Shown here piece by piece: positions 13,101 to 26,150 of a stretch of DNA of 64,000 nt. Numbering within the stretch: the stretch's first letter is position 1; each line of letters begins with the position of its first letter. Source of the stretch: Dactylonectria macrodidyma (lineage: Eukaryota > Ascomycota > Sordariomycetes > Hypocreales > Nectriaceae); the NCBI GenBank assembly GCA_020744425.1, contig JAGMUV010000015.1, positions 186,001 to 250,000 on the forward strand, written 5' to 3'. The position numbers were made by a program, and so were the translations under genes. The notes beneath the pieces were generated by a model that saw only the letters and a list, made by a program, of their open reading frames with translations, was not told where the DNA came from and did no database searches.

Positions 13101-15635
13101 TCCCCACCCAGAAATCTGTCTCGCCTTGATGAGTGGCAAGCTGCTTCGCATTCCATGCTTTGTCGGAGTTGGGACAAAGGAGTTTACCGAAACCAATGAT
13201 CCAGAAAACCAGAGCGGCATTGATAAAGAGGATCATGAGACACAAAACGAACTTCTCACGCCAGGCCATACGGACGTCGGGTCGTCGCATGCGTCCGACA
13301 GTCGAGAGAAGTGGAGAGGGAATCCAAAAGGTGAGAGCCCAGACAAAGGCAACCCAAGCCCGACGGCCTGCAGGGACATGCTTGGTCTCGAGCTTTTTGT
13401 CCTTCGCCAGTTCGGGATCCAAGACGCCAGTGAATTCGCCGATGTCGTTGTAGTATACCTCACCCTTGTAGGTATCGCCCTTTCTGCCGAGTCCGTAGTC
13501 ACCAGTGGTGACATTCCGCATAGCGCTGGGAGCAATAGAAGGCGCTAGGTTGCGGTTCTGCATCTGGGTCTGGCTCAAAGTAACTTGGCTCATGTTGCCT
13601 TGGCTGAACTGACGATTGTGAACCAGGTGATCGTTGCTTCCATTGAAGCTGTTATCCAACGCTGGTGGAGGGAAGAAGCCACTTCCATTAGCCGAATAGC
13701 CAGTGTCGAATCCAGAGTTGAATGGGTTGGCGCTCTGGCTCTGGAGGCTGTGGGCGGGCTTCATATCCATCATGCTTTCAGCCTCCCACCAGGCACCCTC
13801 GCGTATCCACACTCGTTCCTTACCAATGAAGACCTCTCCATTGCTCCATCCACGCTCCAGCATCCAGGTCTCGATCCCATCCTTGCCGTCCTTGCAGCCG
13901 AGGGTCGAGTATCGCTGGACGAACTCATCGACGTCAAAATCAGCAGTATAATCTAGGCTCCTGTTGCGGCGGTTGGCCCACTCTGGAAGTCTCCAAGAAC
14001 GGAGCTGTCGAGAGACGGTACCGGCTGACCAAGCTGACGTGATAGCAGGCAAGGCTGCTAGACTAGCCGGAGAGTCGTCTGTTGGGTGCATGGACAAATG
14101 GTACCAAGCACGGCTGGCGCTGAGGATAGCGGGAAGATCGAAGCGACCAGCCCGACCAAGGTTGATGCCCTCACCCTCAACTGGGAAAAGCAACTTCTTC
14201 AGAAAGCCCTCGTCCTCTCCAGCGTACGCGATCTTCTCAAGAATGATCTCCCTCTTCTCAAGCTCGTGCTGTCGATCCCTGCCGGCTGGGCCAGTCATAA
14301 TACCCAGGTCGGGAGCAACGTCAGCCACAGCTTGTTGCATTTCTCGGATAACCGAGGACCCAGCAGGTGGCACGTCGACACCATCCTGGATCATCTCGGC
14401 GTTAATGCCGAGAGAGTCATCGAAGATGGAACGCATGGCAAGCGCCTTGCCGAGCGCAGGGTTCGGGACCTCAATGACAGTAATGGAGACGGTATCGCCG
14501 TTCTCCTCGTTGGAGGTGGGGGTACGAATACCACGGCCGTCAACGGACTCATCGCCGTCTCGGATACGAAGCATTTGAGCAGCGATGGCGCTGTTGGCCT
14601 TGGAAATGACCCAGTCGACTAGAGCCTCGTAAAGCCCGCCAACGAATGTCTTTCGGTCTTCGGTGCTGCACTGACGAAGGAGGACATCAGGCTCCATTCC
14701 AAGCAAGCCGCCGACATCCTCACAGATCTCTTCCAGATCATCCGAATCGGCTGCATAATCAAGCGAGTTGCCAAGTTTCAGCAGACCGGCAAGCGTAGAG
14801 ATGAAGTTACGATGGGCGGATCCCTTAATTCCAATTTCTTTCAAGGCCTGACGGAAATCGTCAGCAGCGGCGGCATCGTCGGCGGTAGGCAGGTACGAGG
14901 GAGGGCCATAGGTCCCAGAGCGCGCCAGCAACGCATATGCTGAGGCGGACTTGAGACCCAAGAACTCTCGCTCAGCTGGGGTGGAGGCTGATGTTAAGAG
15001 GTAGTAGAAAACATCGAAGGCCCGGTATCCGGCTTCGGCCGGAATATCGAGAAGACCATTCGCTGTGTCAATTCCGCCTTGAGATAAAGCGAGAGAGGCA
15101 CCTGTGAGGTTACCAGCCAAATTAAGCGTCAATGTCACACCGAGTGCTGCCTGTCTCGGAGTGGACGGATTGTATGGTGTCACGCAACGGAGGAATGGGC
15201 GAACGGCCTCCAGGGACTTGTAAACTGAAGTAGGAACCGAGAAAGGGAAGGTGTTGATGAAAGGCACGAGGGTCGAGGGAGCGGACTGGTGTAGAGAACT
15301 GAGCTCGGGTGTTAGCTTTACAAAGGTGATCGAGGAGAAAAGCGGGAGGCTTACCCCAAGATGATGCAACCATCCTCAGCCCGGCGCCTGGCATGTTCCC
15401 ATGCCTGAGCCGCGAGGCCACCATCTACCGTTGGCCCTGCCTGAGCTGCGGTGAGCCATGTGTTGACAACCAGGCTGGTGCTGCCATCGAGCTTATGGGG
15501 CTGCGAAGCGAGGTAGATGTTGTGGACGGCATTAAGAAGTGTTGTGGTAGAGACCTGCGTGGCCTGAGGACCACCGGCACGAGCACCACCGAGGGCCTCT
15601 GATGCCATCGAATACATGGACATTCGGTTCGACAT
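10180..15635 (-). CDS. class VII-type chitin synthase with degenerate myosin-like domain
   Basis: Three exons on the minus strand, 15635-15355, 15298-11609 and 11554-10180, give 1781 residues. The enzyme would polymerise UDP-GlcNAc into chitin at the plasma membrane. The N-terminal 500 or so residues resemble a myosin motor but lack a P-loop: where the class V partner has GESGSGKST this one has [10 protein letters not shown]. Next come membrane segments (about 737-800), a cytochrome-b5-like domain near 825 ([13 protein letters not shown]), a membrane helix, and the family 2 glycosyltransferase domain from about 1080 with a DAD motif near 1252 and QRRRW at 1406. Multiple helices and a C-terminal DEK_C domain (last 55 residues) follow. 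This architecture is that of CsmB/ChsVb-type enzymes. It is divergently paired with the class V gene; the two are probably co-regulated. The second intron interrupts the conserved LPGCFTMYR segment. Confidence 0.95.
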
Positions 15636-18600
15636 GGTTGGAGACAGTGATGTCCTCGCGGGACAACCACGGGGGGCTTGACACTGCGATGTTCCGGGTC
15701 GATCGGGAGACGTGTTGGAGGTCGACGGTCAAGGTTACTGAAGGGATGTGAACCGGGCGAGGCGGTCCAAGAAAAGCACGAAGAGTCTCGCGAGAACGAA
15801 GGATGAGCGAGCGGACAGAACGAAGGTTGGTGAGATAGATGGCCTGTCCGGCTGGTCGAAGTAAAAGAATGGTCGCTCGGCAACGCGACCCTCCTTTTCG
15901 AAGCTGGAGGTGTCACGATGGTGTTCGTGAGTGGGATTAGACGAAGAGGTGATTAACGATTGAAGAAACACGACCAAAGCGAGTGAGGTCGGCCGATGAG
16001 GCTTGAGGAGAGATAGGAAAAACACAAGCCCAGAAAGATCACGACAAGTGATTCCCAGGTGTTGAAGAAGCGACTAGGCGTGACGAGAAGAGGCAATGTT
16101 CATCAGATCAGAGGCGGTCCCTGGCAAGGACGACCGTGCGAAGGATGCACTGTGTCCGGCGGGCGAAGCGATTCAGGGGCGCAGAAATTCAGGGCCAACG
16201 GCCCATCTTTTTAGCACCAGGGCGGGGAGGCCGGCGTCCTAGGGGGCTCGCGGGGCGGTCGATGGATGGCCCGACCCTACGGGAGACGAGCCCTGCACGA
16301 GCCCTGTGTGCCAACGAGTGGCAGCGCGAGCCCAGCCAGCTAGCGCTGTACTGTACTGTAGCAGCCCGCAGGCCAGTGACCTAGCATCCCATGCAGCCCA
16401 CCCACCAACTCACACTGTACAAAGCCTGTAGCACGCATGCTGTGTCTAAACTTGGAACAGCGGGTGAGCGCCGAGCGGCAGGGGCAAGGGGGCTGCCTCG
16501 GACAGCGTCAGGCTTGGCTTGGATGGTGTGGGCGGGTGGACTCTGGGCTGGGATGGACTGGGATGGGCTGCTTGGAAGCCGTGAGATATGTGTGGCCAAA
16601 TACGAGCCCAGCGGCGAACCGGCTGCATGGACTCTGCCTGAGCAGGTAAAATGCAGTATCCTTTTCGGTCTGGCTTGGACTTGTCACTCCATCCCGTTCG
16701 TATCAATGGTCGCAAGCCCCGTGTTGGAGAGGCTGTGCCGGCACTTCTTGTTGAATATCCATATTTGGGATACAACCCACGCGATCCATCTGCCATTGCT
16801 GTGGTCGGGTGTTTTTTTTTTCTTTCCTGCTGACATATGCCAGCAACGACGTATGTTTAGCCCTGTGGGATGCGTGGATACGTGGATTATTCTGGGACGT
16901 GTCTTCTGTTGCACGTCCCAACCTGGTCTTCGGCTCATCTTCCTACCCATGTAGTTGAGCAAAGTTATCCACGAAGCAATCCGCACGGAGTAAGGGCCAG
17001 TCCTCTCTTCTGTAGGTACCGACCTCATGGAGAGCACCACAAGTTATCCATATCCGTTCTCCGTTCTCCGCATATTTCACTAGTCCACAACACTCGCAGC
17101 TCAGCACTGCCAGGGCCAACCACTCACCGTGCAGTAGTCTGTTGGGGCGCATCCGGCGTGCATTGAGTTCGCAAGTGGTAACGCTCTGGTGGATGACATG
17201 GGTGTTGATGGTTGCATGGACTGATGGATGATTTTTTTTGGTTGTTTTCCCTTTTCGCGATATGCAGCCGCGGGAGTAACAACACGTCACCATTGAAAAC
17301 CTGGGTTGTATCAACAACCCTGTGATTGCCACTTCTCCTGCTTCGAGCAGAGCGCACACGGACAGGATCTACTCCACCAGATCCATCTCCTTTCACACGC
17401 CAATGAGTGGTTCACACTTCATAGCACCTAATATGTACGTATGGAGAATCCGCTCCCCTTTCGTCTTGATCCTGTCCCCAGCCCGTCACTGAAAGTACCA
17501 ACGGCCGTCCTATGGCGGCCGCGTCGGTCGCGTCGAGGTGGACAGGGAGGAGAGCCCAGCTCGCGAGATTTTGGGCTGGTCGCGCTAAGCCATTGGACGA
17601 TCGATTCCTGCCGCTTGTCTTCAATTAGCTGTGTGGATATGTGGATCTGATCTGTGGCGGTCGGTGATGGCAGAATGAAGTCTGAGTAAAAACGGGTGAG
17701 AATTGTCAGGCCGACGCTGTGTTTGGCTGCGATGCACGGCTGAGCCGTTGTCTCGGATATTTCCACTTCGCCATCCACAGGCATCATACCTCTGACGGCA
17801 TGAAGTATGGACCTAGAAAGGGAGAACGTGAGCCTCCAGCTTGCCACGACACCCGAAATAACAACAACAAGGAACTTTGGTCACATTTGAACCCGGCACT
17901 AACCCTCCCATCAAAGCATTCCAGAAGCTTGTGTACGTCGAGAGCTCCTAGGGCCATTCGTCGATCCAGGCGAACCTGCCCTCGACTTCTGATGCAGGCC
18001 AGCTAATTTGACCTCGATGGGGTACCGCCGTCATGGCCGTGTCAGTGGAGCTCATCGAGGCCCCTTGCTAGGAGATTACCGTAGGGGATGGGCCGCCCAG
18101 CTTGCTGCTCATCACCTGCTAGGCCCCATGTAATTATGGTAAAAATTTCCTTTTCTCTAGACTGTCTGTGTTTTCCGTGACGTCCGAAGCGACAGCATTC
18201 TGGATTACTGGCTTCGGATGTCATGGATAGCGTGCTAGACGGTGGGTGCCCCAGGCCGTTGTCTCGGAGAGAGGAACCAGCGGAACCTTTCATCTTGCTT
18301 TTAGTGGACAAATCCCTGAGTTCTTCCGGTGGATTTCGCCAGTGTCTAGGGGGAAATCACCAATCCATTCATCCAGACTTGAACCCCGGTTCCAGCTGAC
18401 ATCACTCTACCTCACGATGAAAGGCAAGCAGCTCCTTTAGCTGACAGAACGACATCGGGGCCCGTAAAGACCGTGTCCACCAGTGAGACTCATTGTCAGG
18501 GATTCAACATTGGTGTACGTAGGTACGTAGTAACTTCTATGCATCGTGACAGAGGAACCGTGCCATCAGAATTGTGTAATGAGGGAAGCACATGCAAAGT

Positions 18601-19781
18601 ATGAACAATATTAAACAAGCATTTTGCATGACCCGCCATATCCTCCTCTGCTGGCGATGCGGGTAACATCCGGTGGTGGCTCGTGGTCAGGGGGTTTTCC
18701 TTGATCCAGCCACTAAGCGATCACAGATAGTGGATGATCAGCGGACCCATCAGTCTCGTGTAGGTAGGGAGGAGGGACTGTCTTCGTACGGATGTTTGTC
18801 CAGGAGTAATACTGGATCGACGAGTGTACGGAGTATGGCAGCCTGGATGAGGGTGCTGAGCCGGGTGCTCGCTGGGTACCTATTCCTCGTAGCATACCGC
18901 CTCGACACGGTCAACGGTCACCGCTGACGGGCGGAATCGTTGAAAGAATGAAGCCGCGAGGATGAGGAATGTGGCGTGCGTCGGCCAGCTCAGAGTAATC
19001 AGACGCGTACAGTGTGCTTTCTTTTGCACGCCACCAGAAAGAAACAGTCTCTCTCACAGCCCTCACAGCCCATGCAACCAGGTCGCCGCTCACGCTCACG
19101 CACACATCATTGCCCACAGGTCACAGCCCCAGCGCCCAGTGGCGTCTCCGGCGTCTCGAACGGCCTCAACGAGTCCAGTGAGTCCAGTGAGCGGTTTGGG
19201 TGAGTGCTAGTGCTAACAGCCGCTATAAACTCAGAGTCGAAGGCTGCAAGTACGGCACGGGTCCACAGTGTGGCTATGTGGTGTTGGTTGTGCCAGGCCC
19301 CCCAAAATCTCGTACTTGTCATGCCGTGGGACAAACATAGCACTGAGGTCGGAGACTGAGCAGCTGCGCCACTGGTCTTTCCCGCCCGCCGGACACCAAC
19401 TCGCAACTCGCTGCATGTGTTCGGGTCCAAGAAAACAAATCCCCTTTCCCAGGCTTGTTTGGCGTACAGTTACACCACCATCGTCAAGTCAACCCGACCT
19501 GGTGAAGGCATTGTATCTTCAAGCCTCACCTTTTCCCTCTTCCTTGTTTCCTCCTTCGTTCCTGACGCTCGTTTTGTCAACCCACGCCCAATCCTCTCGT
19601 TCATAGTGCGCGTTTGCATTTGCTCACACCGGCTTCCCGGCTGTCGACCACCTAGGCGCCAGTCTTTCGACGACGACCATCTCTTTCTCCGATCACATCA
19701 CAGTCTATCCACCGCCGCTGATCGATTTTTGGACGAACCTATAATCACTTGGAGAGCCACCAGCTGGCGGCCTTGACCACC
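15636..19781. promoter_or_regulatory. shared upstream region of the divergent chitin synthase pair
   Basis: The ATG codons of the two chitin synthases face away from each other across 4.1 kb with no supported gene between them. Both flanks carry pyrimidine-rich leaders (roughly 19480-19780 on plus, 15640-16030 on minus). The longest open frame inside, 16391-16954 on plus, shows no family and includes an FFFF stretch from a T-run, so I did not call it. Conservation of the head-to-head order in moulds suggests shared control elements, but I could not identify specific sites. Confidence 0.55.
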
Positions 19782-22700
19782 ATGGCTATGAGCCTGCCAC
19801 ATCTGGGAGGTAGCGGCGGAGGGGCTCACACTCAACCTTCGCTGCCCTCGCTCCCAGCCCATCTCCAATCCGACACGCATTTGACGGCTCACCTCGCCAG
19901 TCGCTTCCACGTCGCCCATCCTACCGCTCGCCTGTCCTCGCACGCCCTGATTTCCCTCAACACTTACACATCGTCCACTAAGGGTCCTGATGGCGGCAAG
20001 GAGGGAAGCGCCATGGCTGGCGCTGAAGAGATGGCAGAACGTGCCTGGCTCAGGCTCGGCCACCGCTCCGAGAATCAGGCAGTTGTCTTCCTGTAAGTCT
20101 GAGAACCGCATTCCGACTTGCTGCCCCGGCAGGCCCTGGGCCCATACTAATACATATCTAGAGGTGAATCTGGTTCTGGAAAGTCTACAATTCGAGCCCA
20201 TCTCCTCACGGCTCTCCTCAACAAGTCGTCAACTCCCCTCTCAACTAAGCTTTCACTCGCTGCGTACGTGTTCGACACTCTGACCACTACCAAGACCGCC
20301 ACGACTTCCACTGCCTCTAAGGCTGGCTTGTTTTACGAACTTCAATATGACACATCTGCTACCACAAATCCTATTCTTATCGGTGGCAAGCTCCTTGACC
20401 ATCGATTGGAGCGAAGCCGTATTGCTGACGTGCCCACTGGCGAGCGCAACTTCCACATCCTCTACTACCTTCTCGCTGGTACTAGCGAGGCTGAGAAGGC
20501 CCATCTTGGGCTTGACCAAACTAATGGCAATTCCGGTCCCGCTCAGAAGCGATGGAAGTTCCTCGGCCATCCTACCCAGCTTAAGGTTGGCATTAATGAC
20601 GCCGATGGCTTCCAAGTCTTTAAGAACGCTTTGAGGAAGCTGGAGTTCCCCCGCGCTGAGATTGCTGAAATTTGCCAAATGCTGGCTAGCATTCTTCATA
20701 TTGGTCAACTCGAGTTCGAGACCTCGAATGACACGAGTGCTGCAGGAGATGACAGTGGTGGCTTCTCCCACGAGGGTGGCCAAACAATCACTGCCGTCAA
20801 GAACAAGGAGGTCCTTGCTATCGTAGCCGCTTTCCTCGGAGTCGGTTCGGCCGAACTCCAGACGACACTTGGCTACAAGACCAAGATGCTGCACAAGGAG
20901 CGCGTTACTGTCATGCTTGACCCCAACGGGGCTCGAGCCCACGCTGGCGAGCTTGCTCGTACTCTGTATTCGCTTCTCGTTGCCTGGATTATTGAGACTA
21001 TTAATCAGAGGCTCTGCGCCCCCGAAGAGTCCATCGCCAATACAGTGTCTATCGTTGATTTCCCTGGCTTCGCCCAACAGACATCTACCGGCTCGGCTCT
21101 CGACCAGCTTCTCAACAACGCCGCTACCGAGGCAGTTTACAACATGACCCTTCAGAACTTTTTCGACCGGAAGGCTGATATGCTCGAGTCTGAGGAGGTC
21201 AGCGTCGCTGCGACTAGCTACTTCGACAACTCGGATGCTGTCCGAGGTATTCTTAAGCCCGGTAATGGCCTTCTTAGCATCCTCGATGACCAGACTCGAA
21301 GAAACCGATCTGATATGCAGCTCTTGGAAAGCCTGCGAAAGCGCTTCGAGGGCAAGAACCCTGCCATTGAAGTGGGTTCGGCTACAGCCAAGCTTCCTGG
21401 CAGCAACTTCATGACTGAGAACACTGCTGCATCCTTCGTTGTCAAGCACTTTGCGGGAGAGGTCGAATATCCCATCAAGGGTCTGATTGAGGAGAACGGA
21501 GAGATCATCTCTGGCGATCTACTCAACATGATCAACAGCACCAAGAGCGAATTCGTCGCCCGGCTTTTCGGCCAGGAGGCTTTGCAGACTGTCACTCACC
21601 CCCATGAACGGACTGCTGTCATGCAGGCCACAGTCAGCTCCAAGCCTATGCGAGCCCCTAGTGTCATGTCTCGCAAAACACATCGTAGTGTGCGTCCTAA
21701 CACTGCCTATCGCCGCCAGCAGCAGGATGCTATGGAAGAGCTTGAGCAAACGAGCCAAGTTGGCGACTCGCGGAAGAACACTAAGGTTGGCATTGAACAG
21801 GGTGCTTCAGGCCAATTTCTCTCTTCCCTTGAGAATGTTCAGAAGGCCGTTACCGATCCCGGCACGAACGCTTATTTCGTGTTCTGCCTGAAGCCTAATG
21901 ATCGACGCATCGCCAATCAGTTTGATAGCAAATGTGTTCGCACGCAGGTGCAGACATTTGGTATCGCTGAAATTAGCCAGAGACTTCGGTCGGCAGATTT
22001 CAGTTTGTTCCTGCCCTTTGGCGAGTTTCTCGGCATGGCTGACGCGGAGACGATTCTTGTTGGTAGTGAGCGAGAACGGGCTGAAATGGTGATTGAGGAA
22101 AAACAATGGCCTAACAACGAAGTTCGGGTTGGTGCTACCGGCGTCTTCCTCAGCGAGCGTTGTTGGATGGAAGTCGCCCAACTCATCGAGGGCTCTTCGG
22201 TCTCCGGCCGATTCGGCTTACCATCCTCAGACGCTGGTGATGGCATGACCCCAGGTGATGGCGCCTTTGGCGCTTCCAAGGAGCGTCTCATTTCTGGGGG
22301 TAACACTCCCCTCATGTATGGCGAGAAGGGCAAGGGTGGTTACTTCAATGACGACGCACGCTCTGAAGCCGGTGTCTCCGCCTTTGGTGGAGGTGACATG
22401 TTTAAGAACCTCGACACCCGTGAGCAAATGGCTGAGAGAGGTAATGAAAAGAAACTCGAAGAGGTGGAGGAATACAAGGACAAACCTAGCCGAAAGCGAT
22501 GGGTTTTCGTTGTCTACTTGATGACCTGGTTCATCCCTGACTTTCTCATCCGGTGGATGGGACGAATGCCTCGCAAGGACGTCCGTATCGCTTGGAGAGA
22601 GAAGTTGGCCATCAACATGCTCATTTGGCTCATGTGTGGCCTGTTCGCCTTCCTTATGGTTGGATTCCCGATGCTCATTTGCCCGACACAACACGTCTTT

Positions 22701-25489
22701 AGTGCCTCCGAATTGTCGTCATATGACGGCGACAAAGGCAGCAAAGGTGCCTATCTCTCAATCCGTGGTTTCGTATTCGACATTGGCTCCTACGCCCCGA
22801 GACACTACCCTCCTTATCTGGACACCAGTGATCTCACTGACTACGCTGGTATGGATGTGAGCTCTCTCTTCCCTGTCCAAGTCTCTGCTCTCTGCCAAGG
22901 CAAGGATGGCTCTGTTCGTCCAGAGGTCACCTTGGATTACAAGAGCACCAACATTTCTGGTTCAGCCTCTGTCATTTCCACGGATGATCTTACTGCTGCG
23001 TACCACGACTTCAGATACTTCACCAACGATAGCAGACCTGATTGGTATTACGAACAAATGACCACTCTCAAGGCCAACTACATGAAGGGCAGAATCGGCT
23101 ATACGCCTGCGTACGTCAAGAAGCTAGCCAAGAAGCAACAGGCGGTAGCCATTATGGGAAGCCGTGTCTACGATATGACAACCTACCTCACTGGTGGTCG
23201 TAGGATGCGAGCTAAATCAGGGAAGAGCCTCCCCTCCGACAATGATGCAACCAACTTCATGGCCGATTCGGTTACACAACTGTTCCAATCGAGAGCTGGT
23301 GGAGACATCACCAAGTACTGGAATGCCCTGGATCTGGACGCTGCTGCCAAGGCTCGCATGGAGACTTGTCTCAACAATCTGTTCTATGTTGGCGACGTGG
23401 ATACTCGAAACTCAATCCGTTGCCAATTCGCGACCTACTTCATCCTGGCCCTTACCATTCTGCTAGCTTCCGTTATCGCCTTCAAGTTCCTTGCTGCTCT
23501 CCAGTTCGGAGGCAAGAACGTGCCGGAGAACCTCGACAAGTTCGTCATGTGTATGATTCCCGCTTATACCGAGGACGAAGACTCTCTCCGCCGTGCTATG
23601 GACTCAGCCGCTCGAATGAAGTATGATGATAAGCGTAAGCTTCTTGTCTTGGTTTGTGATGGTATGATTATTGGTCAGGGTAACGACAGGGCTACGCCTC
23701 GCATTGTCCTGGACATTCTCGGTGTCTCTGAAACTGTTGATCCCGAACCCTTGAGCTTCGAGTCACTCGGAGAGGGCTTGAAGCAGCACAACATGGGCAA
23801 GGTCTACTCGGGTCTTTATGAGGTCCAAGGCCACATCGTTCCATTCCTGGTCATTGTCAAGGTCGGTAAGCCTTCTGAGGTCTCTCGTCCTGGTAACCGC
23901 GGCAAGCGAGACTCGCAGATGGTCCTGATGCGATTCCTTAACCGTGTTCACTACAACCTTGCCATGAGCCCCCTCGAGCTTGAGATGTACCACCAAATTC
24001 GCAACATCATCGGAGTCAACCCGACCTTCTATGAATATATGCTCCAGATTGATGCTGATACCGTTGTTGCTCCCGACTCGGCCACCCGCATGGTCTCCGC
24101 TTTCCTGGATGACACTCGACTCATCGCTGTCTGTGGAGAAACGGCCCTGACCAATGCGAAGGCATCGTTTATCACCATGATTCAGGTCTACGAGTACTGG
24201 ATTTCGCACAACCTGTCCAAGGCCTTCGAAAGTTTGTTCGGCTCCGTCACTTGTCTGCCCGGTTGTTTCTCCATGTACCGAATTCGTGCTGCCGAGACCG
24301 GAAAGCCTCTCTTTGTCAGCCGCGAGATTGTTGAAGACTACTCGACTATCCGAGTTGATACCCTCCACATGAAGAACCTGTTGCATCTGGGCGAGGATCG
24401 ATATTTGACAACTTTGCTCCTCAAGTATCATTCCAAGTACAAGACGAAGTACATCTTCAACGCGCACGCATGGACTATTGCTCCCGACTCCTGGGCCGTC
24501 TTCCTGTCTCAGCGACGTCGCTGGATCAACTCTACTGTGCACAACCTGGTCGAGCTTATCCCCATGGCCCAGCTTTGCGGTTTCTGCTGCTTCAGTATGC
24601 GTTTCGTCATCTTCATCGATTTGCTGAGCACCATGGTCCAGCCAGTCATTGTTGCCTACATTGTCTACATGATCTACCTCGTCATTGACAACCCAGACGT
24701 CGTTCCAATCACGTCGTTCATTTTGCTCGCTGCCATTTACGGTCTGCAGGCCATCATCTTCATTCTGCGTCGCAAGTGGGAGATGGTCGGATGGATGATT
24801 CTCTACATCCTGGCGATTCCTGTCTTTGCTTTCGGCCTGCCTCTTTATTCTTTCTGGCACATGGACGACTTTGCCTGGGGCAACACTCGTGTTGTCGCTG
24901 GTGAAAGTGGCAAGAAGGTTGTCATCAGTGACGAGGGCAAGTTTGACCCAGCCTCCATTCCCCGCAAGAAGTGGGAGGAGTATCAGGCCGAGCTGTGGGA
25001 GACTCAGACCGCTCGTGATGACGTGCGCTCCGAGATCTCTGGTTACAGCTACGCAACTAAGGCCCAGGGTGCCATGTCCGAGTATGGCGGCTACCAGGCC
25101 AGCCGCCCTGGCTCGACTGCCGGCTTCGCTCCGCCGATGCACCCCATGGCGGACCGAAACATGTCTCGCATGTCCTATGCTCGCTCTGATATGCCCGGGA
25201 ACCGTATGAGCCAGTTTGGTGGCTCTCAGTTCTTCTCACCCGAGGACATGGTCGGCCTGCCAAGTGACGACGCCTTGCTTGCCGAGATTCGCGACATTCT
25301 CAAGACAGCCGACTTGATGACCGTCACCAAGAAGGGCATCAAGCAGGAGCTTGAGAAGCGTTTTGGTGTTCCCTTGGACGCTAAAAGAGCGTACATTAAT
25401 TCTGGTTAGTTTCGAATCCCATCTTGATTCCTTTTTACATTTGACTAACTTTCGCAGCTACCGAGGCACTCCTCTCTGGTCAACTATAA
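19782..25489 (+). CDS. class V chitin synthase with N-terminal myosin motor-like domain
   Basis: Three exons (19782-20092, 20162-25404, 25458-25489) give 1861 residues. The start is ATG in ACCACCATGGC; the frame opens upstream only at a TTG. The enzyme makes chitin at hyphal tips and septa, and its motor-like domain binds actin in characterised relatives. The P-loop GESGSGKST lies at residues 105-113. The motor-like region runs to about 780, then membrane segments at about 884-950, cytochrome-b5-like segments around 963-1110, and a helix near 1191. The glycosyltransferase family 2 domain follows: [15 protein letters not shown] near 1229, DADT near 1400, EDRYLT near 1514, QRRRW near 1554. Several helices and a DEK_C domain (about 1800-1852) end the protein at EALLSGQL, the usual class V ending. 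The last intron leaves a 32-nt coding exon. Family homologues are CsmA/ChsV. Confidence 0.96.
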
Positions 25490-26150
25490 ACGGCGTATGA
25501 AATGACCACCAGCGCAAGTGGTCACAGCCTGCCATCTTAATGTCATTTGCAAGTACTTTTGTTTTCATCCCGGCGGAGTGGACAGGACACCAAAAATTAA
25601 GGATGACTTCTTGCTTGTGTCACAGTCTTGGGACAATTGGCTTGCGTTTCTTGTTTCGTCGAGCCTGTTGGACAGGCCGCCAAACTTCATTTACAAACAT
25701 CGTAATATTTCCGGGAGCTACTGCTTAAGGGAGTGAAGTGGCTGGGGTTTTTGGGATCCGAATCTGTGATGGGGGTGTCTTTTTAGCTATTCTCAAGTTT
25801 GATCGTCTTGATTTTTCGGTGTTTTTGCTTGAGAGGAAGAGTTAGAAGGATGCATTGGTCATTGTACATAATAATGTACGAAGAAGCTCGAATTAAATTG
25901 AAGACTTCTCGCTGCGCCATGATCTGAACCCAGTGAACATTGCATGTGGCACAGAGATTGCCCTCTGTCTATAGTTAGGTGCTGACTGACTTTGGTTTTT
26001 TTTTTGGGAAGACAGCCAAGAATTATACCATAGCAGAGATACACCACGACCACGATCTTAGCTATTTGGGGTCGCAACGCCGGGTATATTATCATGATAC
26101 GTATTGTACTCCCTATATACTGATCCAAAATAAACCCATCCTCCACTAGC
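25490..26150. other. intergenic region between convergent genes
   Basis: Holds the 3' untranslated regions of the class V chitin synthase and URB1. A T-rich run lies near 25996-26007. No gene is supported. Confidence 0.6.

Noticed and set aside
12202..13548. 448-codon plus-strand frame
   Set aside because: It is the antisense shadow of the class VII chitin synthase, whose motifs are continuous on the minus strand.
16391..16954. 187-codon ATG frame inside the chitin synthase intergenic region
   Set aside because: No family motif, a Phe run created by a T-run, Trp/Gly-rich composition from GC-rich non-coding DNA, and overlapping frames of similar length on the other strand.
20253..21449. 398-codon minus-strand frame
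   Set aside because: Antisense to the myosin-like domain of the class V chitin synthase; no independent motif.
23763..25142. 459-codon minus-strand frame
   Set aside because: Antisense shadow of the class V chitin synthase catalytic region; Asp/His/Val-rich composition is typical of reversed coding sequence.
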